DNA of 64,000 bases from Sulfobacillus thermotolerans (lineage in GTDB: Bacteria > Bacillota > Sulfobacillia > Sulfobacillales > Sulfobacillaceae). Made by a program: the position numbers and the translations under genes. Position 1 is the stretch's first letter. Every line of letters begins with the position of its first letter. This document shows positions 55,808 through 64,000 of the stretch, piece after piece. Under the pieces are notes generated by a model that worked only from the letters and a program-made list of their open reading frames with translations, did no database searches and was not told the origin of the DNA. The stretch spans positions 558,001-622,000 of the forward strand of contig CP019454.1 of assembly GCA_002951815.1 (NCBI GenBank), read 5' to 3'.

Positions 55808-57628
55808 ATGGACGGATTTTCATTAGGTGCGAATTATTGGAGCCGGCAAGGTGGGCCGTTGATGTGGACGCAGTTTAATCCACAAGTGGTGCGAGAAGAG
55901 CTCAAGGCGGCAAAAAGTATGGGCCTGACCACCTTGCGATGGTTTCTCTACTGGCCAGATTTTGAACCGAGCCCGGGCGTGGATAACGAGGCGTGTTGGG
56001 CCCATGTTGATGAATTTCTATCGTTGGTGCAAGAGGCGGGTCTTAAGACCTTTCCCACATTGCTGGTTGGCCATATGTCAGGTCAAAATTGGGATCCGCT
56101 GTGGCGCGAAGGCCGGGATTTGTGGACAGACCCTTGGATGTTAGACCACGAAGAAAGCTTTATCCGCCGTGCTGTGACAAGGTTAAGCTCCTATGATAGC
56201 GTAGCTGGCTGGGTGTTGACGAACGAGTGGCCGCTTTACGCGGGGAAGACGACGCCCGAGGTCTTTGACGGTTGGATTCGGCGCATGGTCCAAGCGGTGC
56301 GCGATCATGACGGGCAAAACCGCCCGATTACCATGGGGGATGGTTTATGGAATGCCATGGGCGTTGATAACGGGATTGCTGTGGAGTTATTGTCCCGGGC
56401 CGTGGATATTGTGGGGCCGCATGTGTATCCTGAAAACGAGGACGCGTTAGCCGTGGCCATGGCCTCTTATGTCCATTGTGCGCTTGCGCAGGGAGAAAAC
56501 CCGGTGTTGCTCGAAGAGTTTGGCACCACAGACGCATTTGGCTCGGCAGATGGGCAAGCAGCTTTTTATCGTTCCCAGTTAACCGGCGCTTTGATGGCGG
56601 GCGCGGTTGGAGCATGGGCATGGTGCTTGACGGACTTTGATTTACCCCAACAATTGCCGTATGCCCACCATCCCTTTGAGTTACGGTTTGGGCTTATGAC
56701 CACCACAGGCCAGCGTAAGGCCACAGGAGATGTAATGCACCAGTTTGCAGAAGTCAGTCAAGGCTTTGGCGCCGTACAGCATGACGCCACCGGGATTTTA
56801 GTGCCTGCATTGCAAACCGCGATGGTACCCTTTGCGCGCGGCCCAGAAGGCGTATTGCAAACCCGTGTTGCGCAGGCCATGCTCATGACCTTAGCGCAGC
56901 TGGGATTCAATCCCCGCGTATTGCGCGAACCTATGCCCTCTCAAACGGCGATAATAGAGACTATTCCCACCTTGCCAGAACTAGACGACTGCAGCGTTAT
57001 CTTTTTAGTAGCTCCACGCATTGGCGAGCCTCTTCGCCAGCGCTTATGGGACTGGGTCGAGCGTGGAGGACACCTTTATGTGGCGTACTCCCACACCTTT
57101 TGGTTTCCGCAAATGAAAGAACAGTTGGGCGTACGTTATGAAGGACGGTACAACGTCATCGAGACACTGTCTGGACCAAAACGCTTAACATGCCATTTCG
57201 GCGACACGATTGATTTTACGCTGCCCCCGGGAATGTCGGTTCCTTTTGTGACGCTAGGTGCACAAGGGGCAGAAGTATGGGCTCACCTAGAAGACGAGCG
57301 CCCTGTGCTCTTTCGCTATCAAGTAGGCCGTGGGTCCATAGTAACTAACGCCGTGGGGTGGGAGGCATCTCCCGTTCGTCTGGAAAGCTTATTGGCGTTA
57401 TACCAGAGCCTTTTGGCGGCACTGAACATTTATCCCGACATTCAAATTGTGGGTACGAGCACTCAGTTAGCACGGTCTACAACCGGACGGATCATCGCGA
57501 TGAATCACGGGGAGCGGCCATCTGGTCTGCGAAGCCGCGCCGGATCGCTACGGGACCAAGAAGGGACGCCGTGTCCGCAAGGCGTGACCTTAGCCCCGCA
57601 TACGTGGTGGAGTGGATTTTTGTCCTAA
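55808..57628 (+). CDS. GH5/GH42-like glycoside hydrolase with GATase-like C-terminal domain
   Basis: A 606-aa cytoplasmic enzyme. The N-terminal (beta/alpha)8 domain has FSLGANYWSRQGGPLMWTQF, LTTLRWFLYWPDFEP, acid/base VLTNEWPLYAG (Glu in NEW) and nucleophile VLLEEFGTTDAFGSADGQA (Glu in EEF). The C-terminal part (from about residue 370; CSVIFLVAPRIGEPLRQRLW and RGGHLYVAYSHTFWF) resembles the glutamine-amidotransferase-like domain found in GH42 beta-galactosidases. ATG 55808 has AGGGGGGAG 8 bases upstream. Beta-mannoside or beta-glucan oligomers are plausible substrates. Confidence 0.82.
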   Translation: MDGFSLGANYWSRQGGPLMWTQFNPQVVREELKAAKSMGLTTLRWFLYWPDFEPSPGVDNEACWAHVDEFLSLVQEAGLKTFPTLLVGHMSGQNWDPLWREGRDLWTDPWMLDHEESFIRRAVTRLSSYDSVAGWVLTNEWPLYAGKTTPEVFDGWIRRMVQAVRDHDGQNRPITMGDGLWNAMGVDNGIAVELLSRAVDIVGPHVYPENEDALAVAMASYVHCALAQGENPVLLEEFGTTDAFGSADGQAAFYRSQLTGALMAGAVGAWAWCLTDFDLPQQLPYAHHPFELRFGLMTTTGQRKATGDVMHQFAEVSQGFGAVQHDATGILVPALQTAMVPFARGPEGVLQTRVAQAMLMTLAQLGFNPRVLREPMPSQTAIIETIPTLPELDDCSVIFLVAPRIGEPLRQRLWDWVERGGHLYVAYSHTFWFPQMKEQLGVRYEGRYNVIETLSGPKRLTCHFGDTIDFTLPPGMSVPFVTLGAQGAEVWAHLEDERPVLFRYQVGRGSIVTNAVGWEASPVRLESLLALYQSLLAALNIYPDIQIVGTSTQLARSTTGRIIAMNHGERPSGLRSRAGSLRDQEGTPCPQGVTLAPHTWWSGFLS

Positions 57629-57740
57629 AGGACCAGCGCTCGACGTATTTTGCCAGGTTCGGTATATTTTGAGAAATGGCTTGACGGGTATAGGCTGGTG
57701 AAGAGAAATTGGGCGGACAGGAAAGAGGGAGCGACGAACC

Positions 57741-58781
57741 ATGGCCACGATCAAAGATATTGCCAAGCGCGCGGGGGTTTCTGTATCGTGTGTCTCCCGC
57801 GCCATAAACGGCTATCCCGATATCAGTGCGGAAACCCGTCAAAAGGTACTCCAGATCGTGGAGGAATTACATTACTATCCTAGAGCGTCGGCCCGTCATT
57901 TGGTGACTAATCAGACGCACATGATTGGTCTTATTTTTGAAACCCATGATCAATCTGGGCTGATGCATCCCTATATTGCCAAGGTGTTAACGGCATTTTC
58001 GCAGGCGATTGGATCACAAGGTTATGACTTGCTCATGTTTAGCAACAGCCGTAAACCTTTCGACCATTGGGGCTTTGTCGAACGGGTTAAACACCGTGCG
58101 GTGGATGGGCTTTTTCTGATTGGGAAGCCGCCGGATCTCGATGCCCTCATGGAAACCGCCGTCCCCATGGTCGGGCTGGACTTCACTCTGACCGGGCCAT
58201 CGGCGGCCAGTGTCATGTCGGATAACCGGCAGGGTGTGCAGCAGTTAGTTCATCTTCTCTATCAGCAAGGCTACCGCCGCTTTGGCTTTGCCCATGGCCC
58301 GCTTACCATGCTGCCGGCGATGGAGCGTCTGCAAGGTTTTTATAGTGGATTGCGGGACGTGGGATTGGTACCCCGGCCCGACTGGATATGGAATGACAAT
58401 TTCACATACGCAGGCGGGCGAGCGGCTGCTGAGACGATTCTGCGCATGACAGAGCGGCCAGAAGTGGTGTTATTTTCAGCGGACTTAGCCGCGATTGGAG
58501 CCATGCAAACGTTTCAAGAGCACGGCTTGCGCATCCCTGAAGACATTAGTGTTACGGGATTCGACGATGTGGATGCGGCTACCATTGTGTACCCGGCACT
58601 CACCACGGTTAAACAGCCAATGGTAGAACTAGGACAGGCTGCCGCCCAATTGCTGTTAGAGATGCTGCGTAACGGCCAACACTCTCTTCCGCAGCATTTA
58701 ACCATTCCGACCGAGATTGTATGGCGCAATAGTACAATGACTCAGTCGCTTCTTGCTCCTGATATGCCCAAGGAAGCGTGA
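57741..58781 (+). CDS. LacI-family transcriptional regulator
   Basis: A 346-aa regulator. The HTH is ATIKDIAKRAGVSVSCVSRA with the hinge helix INGYPDISAETRQKVLQIVE; the periplasmic-binding-like domain includes IGLIFETHDQSGLMHP, RFGFAHGPLTMLPAMERL and ISVTGFDDVDAATIVYPALT. It likely represses the beta-glucoside operon until a disaccharide binds. Candidate operators are at 48433 and 48590. Confidence 0.93.
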   Translation: MATIKDIAKRAGVSVSCVSRAINGYPDISAETRQKVLQIVEELHYYPRASARHLVTNQTHMIGLIFETHDQSGLMHPYIAKVLTAFSQAIGSQGYDLLMFSNSRKPFDHWGFVERVKHRAVDGLFLIGKPPDLDALMETAVPMVGLDFTLTGPSAASVMSDNRQGVQQLVHLLYQQGYRRFGFAHGPLTMLPAMERLQGFYSGLRDVGLVPRPDWIWNDNFTYAGGRAAAETILRMTERPEVVLFSADLAAIGAMQTFQEHGLRIPEDISVTGFDDVDAATIVYPALTTVKQPMVELGQAAAQLLLEMLRNGQHSLPQHLTIPTEIVWRNSTMTQSLLAPDMPKEA

Positions 58782-58795
58782 CAAGGGCAGTGGCC

Positions 58796-59212
58796 TTAAG
58801 GGTTGGAGAGAAGAGTCACATCGTCATCATATTCTACCCACCGCGCTGATTGCAGTTGGTTAAGAGTTTCTTGGGGAATACCAAAGTGCGTAGAGAGCTC
58901 TTGTAGGCTAACTGGCTCGGGCATGTGGCGGCGGTGTAACAGGCCATAGCGCGTGCGGTTGTAATGTCCCCACAAGCCCATGACTATACCTGCCACGATG
59001 GCAACAACGCATGTGACGACGAGAACATGCCACGTTAAAGCGGGCTCGGCAGTCACCCAAAGATACCGTTTGACATAGGTAATGCCGAGACCCCACAAAA
59101 GTAATGAGAGTAAAAATTGCGTGGCCAGGGACAACATCAAAATCCATCCGCTTACGGTTGTGAGGTATTCCAAAAGGCGCTTGCCTCGTGATTGGCGACC
59201 GTTGATAATCAT
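58796..59212 (-). CDS. PgaD-like membrane protein
   Basis: A 138-aa protein with two TM segments (WILMLSLATQFLLSLLLWGL and LVVTCVVAIVAGIVMGLWGH) and a C-terminal RHMPEPVSLQELSTHFGIPQ domain, matching PgaD, which works with PgaC in poly-N-acetylglucosamine export. The ATG at 59212 overlaps the PgaC-like stop by ATGA. The role is inferred from fold pattern and partner. Confidence 0.75.
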   Translation of the reverse strand: MIINGRQSRGKRLLEYLTTVSGWILMLSLATQFLLSLLLWGLGITYVKRYLWVTAEPALTWHVLVVTCVVAIVAGIVMGLWGHYNRTRYGLLHRRHMPEPVSLQELSTHFGIPQETLNQLQSARWVEYDDDVTLLSNP

Positions 59213-60447
59213 CGGGACATTCCTTCTGTTATTCCGCGGTCGGGACTGGTCCACACCGCATATTTGGGGGACGATGAATGGTGGACTAGGGATCGCAGCA
59301 AAGCAAAAACGATAACGACCGCATTGATAAACCAATATAGGCTCGGATACCATACGCTCCACCAGTAGTATTTAATCACACCGTGCTCATAATGATGGTC
59401 TATCGTTAGGGCAACAGCGGCTTGAATTAAGGATAATACGGCCAAGTACGTTCCCATCCAAAAAATGGGTACATAGAAACCATGGGTAACGATCATCCTT
59501 CCCATTAAAATAAGGGTAAACACGACCCACACGACCGCCCAAACGATGCTTGTGTATTGCTCAATAATGACTGGCCATAACCGCCGTTGTTTCCAGATGA
59601 ACAAGGCATGCCAATGTCGAGACAGCACTTCTAAGCCTCCTTGCGCCCACCTGACGCGTTGTTTCCACAAACCCCGCAAGGTCTCCGGGACCAGCATCCA
59701 ACAAATCGCACGTGGTTCGTACCGGATATCCCAGAAACGTTGTTCCAATTTCCAGGTGACAGCAATGTCTTCGGTGATGATGTCCGAATCCCAAAGGCCG
59801 CAGTCGAGGAGTGCACGCTTACGAAATGCCACAATGACACCGGAAACAGTCATGACTTTTCCTAAAATACGCTGGGAACGTTTAATGAGGCCGATAATAC
59901 TGGCGTATTCCACTAACTGGATCTTGGACAACAACGAATTGCGGTTACGCACCCGTGGTTTTCCCGTGACAGCGCCGACGCGTTCGCCTGACTGGGAGGG
60001 ATCAAAGTGCGCAACAAGAAAGGTTAGCGCATCAGGATCCAATATTGCATCCGAATCGACCGTAACAAGAATTTCTCCTTGTGCTGCCAGTAGTCCTACG
60101 GTTAAGGCGTGTGCCTTACCACGGTTAGCCGGGGTACGAATAACGCGCAAGTTGCTGACATGGTCGATGAGGCGACGCAATAACTGAGGAGTGTTGTCTT
60201 GACTACCATCGTCAATAACCACAACCTCGTAGTTGGGATAGTGTAAGTTCTGCATTTTTTCAACGGTCTCTACAATAGTGTCTTGTTCGTTGAAGGTCGG
60301 TATCAGAAGGGAAACCCGAGGGGTATGGGCAATAGAAGGCAATGACGAGGATCGTTCTCGCCTCCAATAAAATATCAGTGAACCGACTATCCAAATGACA
60401 CTCATGACCAAAGGATAATAAAAAATGAATTGAGCCCATATTGACAT
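59209..60447 (-). CDS. PgaC/IcaA-like processive GT2 glycosyltransferase
   Basis: A 412-aa membrane synthase. An N-terminal TM precedes the GT2 domain (RVSLLIPTFNEQDTIVETVE, DDGSQDNT, VDSDAILD, ITEDIAVTWKLEQRFWDIRY, QRVRWAQGGLEVLSRHW), then three or four C-terminal TM helices. The D-D-TED-QxxRW signature fits synthesis of a beta-linked polymer such as poly-GlcNAc. Coupled to a PgaD-like partner, it probably contributes to biofilm exopolysaccharide. Deacetylase and export genes are absent here. Confidence 0.85.
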   Translation of the reverse strand: MSIWAQFIFYYPLVMSVIWIVGSLIFYWRRERSSSLPSIAHTPRVSLLIPTFNEQDTIVETVEKMQNLHYPNYEVVVIDDGSQDNTPQLLRRLIDHVSNLRVIRTPANRGKAHALTVGLLAAQGEILVTVDSDAILDPDALTFLVAHFDPSQSGERVGAVTGKPRVRNRNSLLSKIQLVEYASIIGLIKRSQRILGKVMTVSGVIVAFRKRALLDCGLWDSDIITEDIAVTWKLEQRFWDIRYEPRAICWMLVPETLRGLWKQRVRWAQGGLEVLSRHWHALFIWKQRRLWPVIIEQYTSIVWAVVWVVFTLILMGRMIVTHGFYVPIFWMGTYLAVLSLIQAAVALTIDHHYEHGVIKYYWWSVWYPSLYWFINAVVIVFALLRSLVHHSSSPKYAVWTSPDRGITEGMSR

Positions 60448-60737
60448 GTTATTTTCCTCCTAAAACCATTGTTCGCCATAAAGTGACGGGCCCTAGCCAA
60501 AAGTCCCATGTGGGCAGATGGGCATACCGTATCACCAGAAAACTTTTTGGGCTCTTGGGGATAATTTATGATAAGGGGCTCAATTGCCTAGTGTCAATTA
60601 GGGGTTTTTAGTGCATATGAAGAGGAATCATACGGAGTGTGCTGAATGAATTTACTCGAGAGAAATTATGGTGATCGTGTCAGGAGGGCTCACACCTCCA
60701 CTATGGGGAAAACCTCCTGACGCTCTTTGTAATCTCT
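60448..60737. other. Spacer with a hairpin between the polysaccharide and acyl-CoA genes
   Basis: No gene. GTCAGGAGG (60679-60687) and CCTCCTGAC (60714-60722) form a 9-bp stem with a long loop, close behind the stop of the acyl-CoA synthetase, so it may act as a weak terminator, although no T-run follows on the minus strand. The PgaC-like promoter region is also here. Confidence 0.55.
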
Positions 60738-62291
60738 CTATTGGGTTCGCAAAGCCGCTTTATTGATTTTTCCTGCACTTGTGACGGGCATCTGGTGGAT
60801 AAACTGAAAAACGTCCGGAACCGCGAATTTGGCCAATTGGCCCTGCTTTACCGCTTGCCTAAGAAATTCTCGCAGTATGCTCTCGGTCACTGACGGGGAG
60901 GCTTCTACAATGGCTTTGGGTCGTTCGCCCCATTGCGCGTCAGGAACCGCGATAACAGCCACCGATTTGACACCGGGGACTTCCGATAAGATCGATTCAA
61001 TGGTACTTGAGGCAATCCATTCTCCTCCACTTTTAATCGCATCGCGCATTCGGTCCACGACGCTGATGCTGCCATCGGGATAGCGTATAGCTAAATCCCC
61101 TGACCGGAACCAACCATTGATATAGGTTTGCTGGGATTGTTCCGGATTATCAAGATAACCGTCTGGCAACCAGGGGCTTTGCACCCATAGTTCCCCAAGA
61201 CTCTGGCCGTCTGCATTGACCAAATCACCGGTTGCCGTCCGAACTTCCATACGTACCATCGGAAAGGGCATCATATGCGTGGACAATTGCTTAATGCGGT
61301 CGTCGCCCGTTAAACCGGCAGCGGTAGAGATAGCACTCCCCAATTGGTCGGATCCTCCATAAATCATTGAAAAAGTCATGTGAAATTGCGCGGCCCTGCG
61401 CGCCAGACCCATTGCCATGGGACTTCCTCCCGTGAGGATTTTGAGGGGAAGGTCTTGCACACCAGCGCTCTGGGCCGCTTCAAGAAGCATGAACAATTGA
61501 GTGGGCACCATATTAATCCATGTCACGCCGTGGCGCTGGATTAGGCTAATTTGTTCAAGCGCATTACTGCGTTCGGGGAGGATTAAGGGGGTGCCGAGGT
61601 AGGGGGCGACAAATGGAGTGCCCCAGCCATGAATGTGGAAGAAGGGAATCAAGGGCATCATGACGTCCTGTGCGCTTAGTGTGGCACCGGTATCATGGAG
61701 TGCTAGGTGGTGCGCAATTTGTAAGGACCCCATCAGCATCTGTTGATGGCTATATCGTAGACCTTTGGGTTGGCCTGTGGTCCCTGTCGTATAAAAGATG
61801 GAGTAGATGTCTTCGGGTCGCACATGGGATGCGGCGCGCGGCATTTGGAATTTACCCTCGTCAATCAGTGACTCATATTCAAGACCACCCTCATGCACCG
61901 TGATATCAGACATCCATACCGTATGGGGTATAGATTTGGAGACAGTTGCCCCTAGTTCTCCAAATCCATCCCATATAAACAACCATTCATCTTGCGCATG
62001 TTGCATGGTAAAAAGTACATCTTGTGGGGATAGACGAAAATTGATGGGATGAATTATCGCTCCCAGCATAGACAAGGCATATTTCAATTCTAGGTAGCGG
62101 TGACTGTTGATATCCATCACCCCGACGACGCAGCCTGGGCGAACACCTAAGGATTCGAGACAATTGGCCAACCGAACGCTGCGCGTATACACTTGTGCGT
62201 AGTCAAAGGTGTGTGTTCCGCTGGTAACGGGAACCGTACTGTGCTGGTAGGCGGCATCTTCCAACAGCGCATGAACGACGACCTTATTCAT
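60738..62291 (-). CDS. AMP-forming acyl-CoA synthetase (long-/medium-chain fatty acid CoA ligase)
   Basis: A 517-aa ANL-superfamily enzyme. The P-loop YSIFYTTGTTGQPKGLRYSH, LTGGSPMAMGLARRAAQFHM, SMIYGGSDQLGSAISTAAGL, YINGWFRSGDLAIRYPDGSI and the C-terminal catalytic Lys in PVTSAGKINKAALRTQ are intact. It activates a carboxylic acid with ATP and CoA. ATG 62291 has GAGGGG upstream and overlaps the acyl-CoA dehydrogenase stop by 8 bases; an ATG at 62390 would overlap far more. Confidence 0.92.
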   Translation of the reverse strand: MNKVVVHALLEDAAYQHSTVPVTSGTHTFDYAQVYTRSVRLANCLESLGVRPGCVVGVMDINSHRYLELKYALSMLGAIIHPINFRLSPQDVLFTMQHAQDEWLFIWDGFGELGATVSKSIPHTVWMSDITVHEGGLEYESLIDEGKFQMPRAASHVRPEDIYSIFYTTGTTGQPKGLRYSHQQMLMGSLQIAHHLALHDTGATLSAQDVMMPLIPFFHIHGWGTPFVAPYLGTPLILPERSNALEQISLIQRHGVTWINMVPTQLFMLLEAAQSAGVQDLPLKILTGGSPMAMGLARRAAQFHMTFSMIYGGSDQLGSAISTAAGLTGDDRIKQLSTHMMPFPMVRMEVRTATGDLVNADGQSLGELWVQSPWLPDGYLDNPEQSQQTYINGWFRSGDLAIRYPDGSISVVDRMRDAIKSGGEWIASSTIESILSEVPGVKSVAVIAVPDAQWGERPKAIVEASPSVTESILREFLRQAVKQGQLAKFAVPDVFQFIHQMPVTSAGKINKAALRTQ

Positions 62292-63897
62292 CAACAACCC
62301 CTCCCCAGATGTCCTGGTCGGTATCGGCCCAAAAGGGATATTCTTGATGTTCCAAAAACTTTGTGGCATAAAGGTCTGCCAATTTGGCATAGCGCTCCCC
62401 TTGATCTTCCGCCATGTCGTAGAGCAGCGCCACCTGCGTAGCGTCTGCTATAGCGCGCAAGTCGTTCTTGGCGTGCCACTGAGCTTCGCGTCCGCTCATC
62501 GCCTGTAAGTGATGAAGACTATTATCGAGGGTTTCTTGGGCAAGATGCGCCGCGTGCGTTCCGGCGTGAGTCAAATAGGCATGGAGTTCTTCAAGAACGG
62601 CCTGGTGCGCGTGATGGCGTGTGACGGTTTCAAGAAAATCCAGGGCCTGAATGTTGCTAGGCCCCTCCCATATGGGAGTAATCAATGCTTCGCGGTGCCA
62701 CCGGGAGACAGCATATTCTTCCAGGAAGCCTAAGCCACCAAACAACTCCATGCCCATGGCTGTCATGGCTGCTGCGTGTTCTGCGGTTCGGTTTTTGGCC
62801 AAGTGGGTGACAAAGCGGGCGGCATGGTAGCGGTCCGTATAAGGTGGCCGATCCGTCCATGCGGCATCGAATTTTTGCACCCCGTAAAACGCCAGAGCTA
62901 ATCCGCCTGCAGACCGCACTGCAAAGTCGGTGAGATCTCGCCGTATGAGCGGATGATTTTGCAACGTTGCCCCAAAACTGTGGCGACGTGCGACGCGTTC
63001 TAGGACTTCGAAGTGCGCTTTCTTGCCCGTGGCCATTGCCACAACGGCGTTGGCTAAGCGTGAGACGGTCAAGTTTTCTAATGTGTAGTATATGCCGTGG
63101 TTCGCCTGCCCAATGAGGTAGGCCTCACTGCCATTGAGTTCGACTTCTCCAGATGGCACCGCGCGCGTTGCGCTCTTGTCTTTTAAGCGACGCACCTGAA
63201 AGTTCAAGGTGCCTTGGCGGGTCAAACGAGGCAGTAAATAGAGCCCCAAACCTTTTGGGCCAGGCTGGCTACCATCCGGACGTGCCGTGGTAATCGCATA
63301 GTCGGTTAATCCGGCACCGCTTGCGAAATATTTGTCTCCAAAAAGTCTCCAGACCTCGCCATCGAAGGTGGCACGGGTTTCATTGGCACCTAAGTCGCTG
63401 CCGCCTTGCGATTCTGTCATCCACGTGGCTCCCCATGCTGCACCCGATAGCAAGTGGGATATGATGGCGTCTTTGCCGGGAATGCTGTCGTCGCCATATT
63501 TGTGCAGCGCATAAGCGGTTTGACCGGTGATCGTCAAAATGCAGCCTATGCCGGGGTCTCCAAGCAAATAGAGAAGGGCGTAGTGAAAAGGCCAGCCTTG
63601 GTGCTGGTAAGGGGGGGAGGCAATCCATGCACTTTGCGATAAAACGCTGCGCTCACTAGGACTAAGACGCACACGGTCAATGCGGTGGCCATCGAGATCA
63701 TGGGCGACTAATACTGGCGGTGCATCATGGTCAATATGGTAGCACGCTTCATAGACGTCACGGCCCGCCCATGCTCCGAACTCCTGCAGGCGTGGCCATT
63801 GTTCTTGAGAAGCTGGCCAAAAGTGACGAAGGACGGCCTGCAATTCGCGGTCGTTGTCGAAATGATTGGTGCCATAAGCATAGGAAATGCTTTCCAT
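62284..63897 (-). CDS. Acyl-CoA dehydrogenase (AidB-like subfamily)
   Basis: A 537-aa FAD enzyme, longer than the usual 380-400 aa, as in AidB-type proteins. The FAD-domain motif GAAWGATWMTESQGGSDLGA, SGAGLTDYAITTARPDGSQP, RLANAVVAMATGKKAHFEVL, MELFGGLGFLEEYAVSRWHR and TPIWEGPSNIQALDFLE (catalytic Glu region) are clear. AAAGGAGGAGAG precedes the ATG at 63897. It probably oxidises an acyl-CoA made by the next gene's product. Confidence 0.92.
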   Translation of the reverse strand: MESISYAYGTNHFDNDRELQAVLRHFWPASQEQWPRLQEFGAWAGRDVYEACYHIDHDAPPVLVAHDLDGHRIDRVRLSPSERSVLSQSAWIASPPYQHQGWPFHYALLYLLGDPGIGCILTITGQTAYALHKYGDDSIPGKDAIISHLLSGAAWGATWMTESQGGSDLGANETRATFDGEVWRLFGDKYFASGAGLTDYAITTARPDGSQPGPKGLGLYLLPRLTRQGTLNFQVRRLKDKSATRAVPSGEVELNGSEAYLIGQANHGIYYTLENLTVSRLANAVVAMATGKKAHFEVLERVARRHSFGATLQNHPLIRRDLTDFAVRSAGGLALAFYGVQKFDAAWTDRPPYTDRYHAARFVTHLAKNRTAEHAAAMTAMGMELFGGLGFLEEYAVSRWHREALITPIWEGPSNIQALDFLETVTRHHAHQAVLEELHAYLTHAGTHAAHLAQETLDNSLHHLQAMSGREAQWHAKNDLRAIADATQVALLYDMAEDQGERYAKLADLYATKFLEHQEYPFWADTDQDIWGGVVDE

Positions 63898-63898
63898 A

Positions 63899-64000
63899 TT
63901 ACTCTCCTCCTTTTGTGATGTGATCGAGGCGGTTTTTCATCACGGACCGGAGTTCTTTAATTTCCGTGATGATGGCTTGTAGTGCTTCCACTTGTGTCTG
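63899..64000 (-). CDS. C-terminal end of an unidentified coiled-coil protein, partial
   Basis: The last 33 codons of a gene that begins beyond the window, ending at TAA 63899-63901, one base before the acyl-CoA dehydrogenase ATG. The fragment (VEALQAIITEIKELRSVMKN...) is helical and charged. No family can be named from this piece. The spacing suggests the same operon. Confidence 0.6.
   Translation of the reverse strand, partial: QTQVEALQAIITEIKELRSVMKNRLDHITKGGE

Overview
The window looks like a chromosomal segment of a Bacillota (Firmicutes) bacterium with medium GC and frequent GTG/TTG starts. The gene content (smpB-ssrA, secreted repeat protein, Dpp-type sugar/peptide ABC transporters, many IS elements) would suit an acidophile such as Sulfobacillus. 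That placement is an inference from gene style, not from a database match.

Region 1 (1-4036) is housekeeping: smpB, the tmRNA gene ssrA (tag AKNNEENYALAA), rph, rdgB and a YfcE/MJ0936-type phosphodiesterase in a tightly packed array, then a COG4280-like membrane protein with a 59-aa membrane ORF coupled to it, and tRNA-Pro(TGG) and tRNA-Arg(TCT).

Region 2 (3990-24474) is a 20.5-kb integrated element in tRNA-Arg. A perfect 47-bp repeat (3990-4036 and 24428-24474) marks attL and attR. One end carries a tyrosine integrase and an excisionase-like HTH protein. The other carries a primase-polymerase-type Rep protein, a ribbon-helix-helix-like protein and a 60-nt cruciform that runs into the rep stop codon. 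A two-half-site motif (TGTGTGCC-N3-WGTGTGCC) occurs beside both att cores and in front of int, as expected for integrase arm sites. The cargo is a defence island: a complete ABC-three-component (ABC-3C) system (nuclease-like effector, middle component, DUF3732 ATPase), a type I restriction-modification operon (hsdM - AbiTii/TIGR02391 gene - hsdS - hsdR - small membrane protein), a YgjP-like metallopeptidase and a single-chain GmrSD-type (DUF262-DUF1524-DUF5655) restriction enzyme. Most genes in each operon are linked by 4-bp ATGA overlaps.

Region 3 (24872-32889) is a cell-wall sugar recovery operon: a MurR/RpiR regulator, a Dpp-type binding protein and two permeases without ATPases, MurQ, AnmK, a serine beta-lactamase-fold hydrolase and a GNAT acetyltransferase. 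Together they could import anhydro-muropeptides or amino sugars and convert them to GlcNAc-6-phosphate.

Region 4 (32981-43213) is a mobile-DNA graveyard. It holds a 1.63-kb IS with 19-bp terminal repeats and a frameshifted transposase, a coiled-coil gene with three identical heptad repeats, an integrase cut by a decayed IS3-family element, an IS110 C-terminal fragment, IS1182-like debris, and an AT-rich two-gene restriction-modification system. The large subunit of that system fuses GIY-YIG-like, SF2 helicase and N6-adenine methyltransferase domains and loses its C-terminus at an abrupt junction near 43080.

Region 5 (43663-58781) holds a secreted repeat protein, a FGGY kinase, a TRIC/YadS-type channel and a complete Dpp-type ABC transporter with two ATPases, GH1 beta-glucosidase, a GH5/GH42-like glycoside hydrolase and a LacI regulator. 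This is a beta-glucoside uptake and hydrolysis operon, with two CG-centred palindromes upstream as candidate LacI operators.

Region 6 (58796-64000, minus strand) has a PgaC/IcaA-like GT2 synthase with a PgaD-like partner, then an acyl-CoA dehydrogenase and an acyl-CoA synthetase with overlapping ends, and the end of an unidentified coiled-coil gene running off the window.
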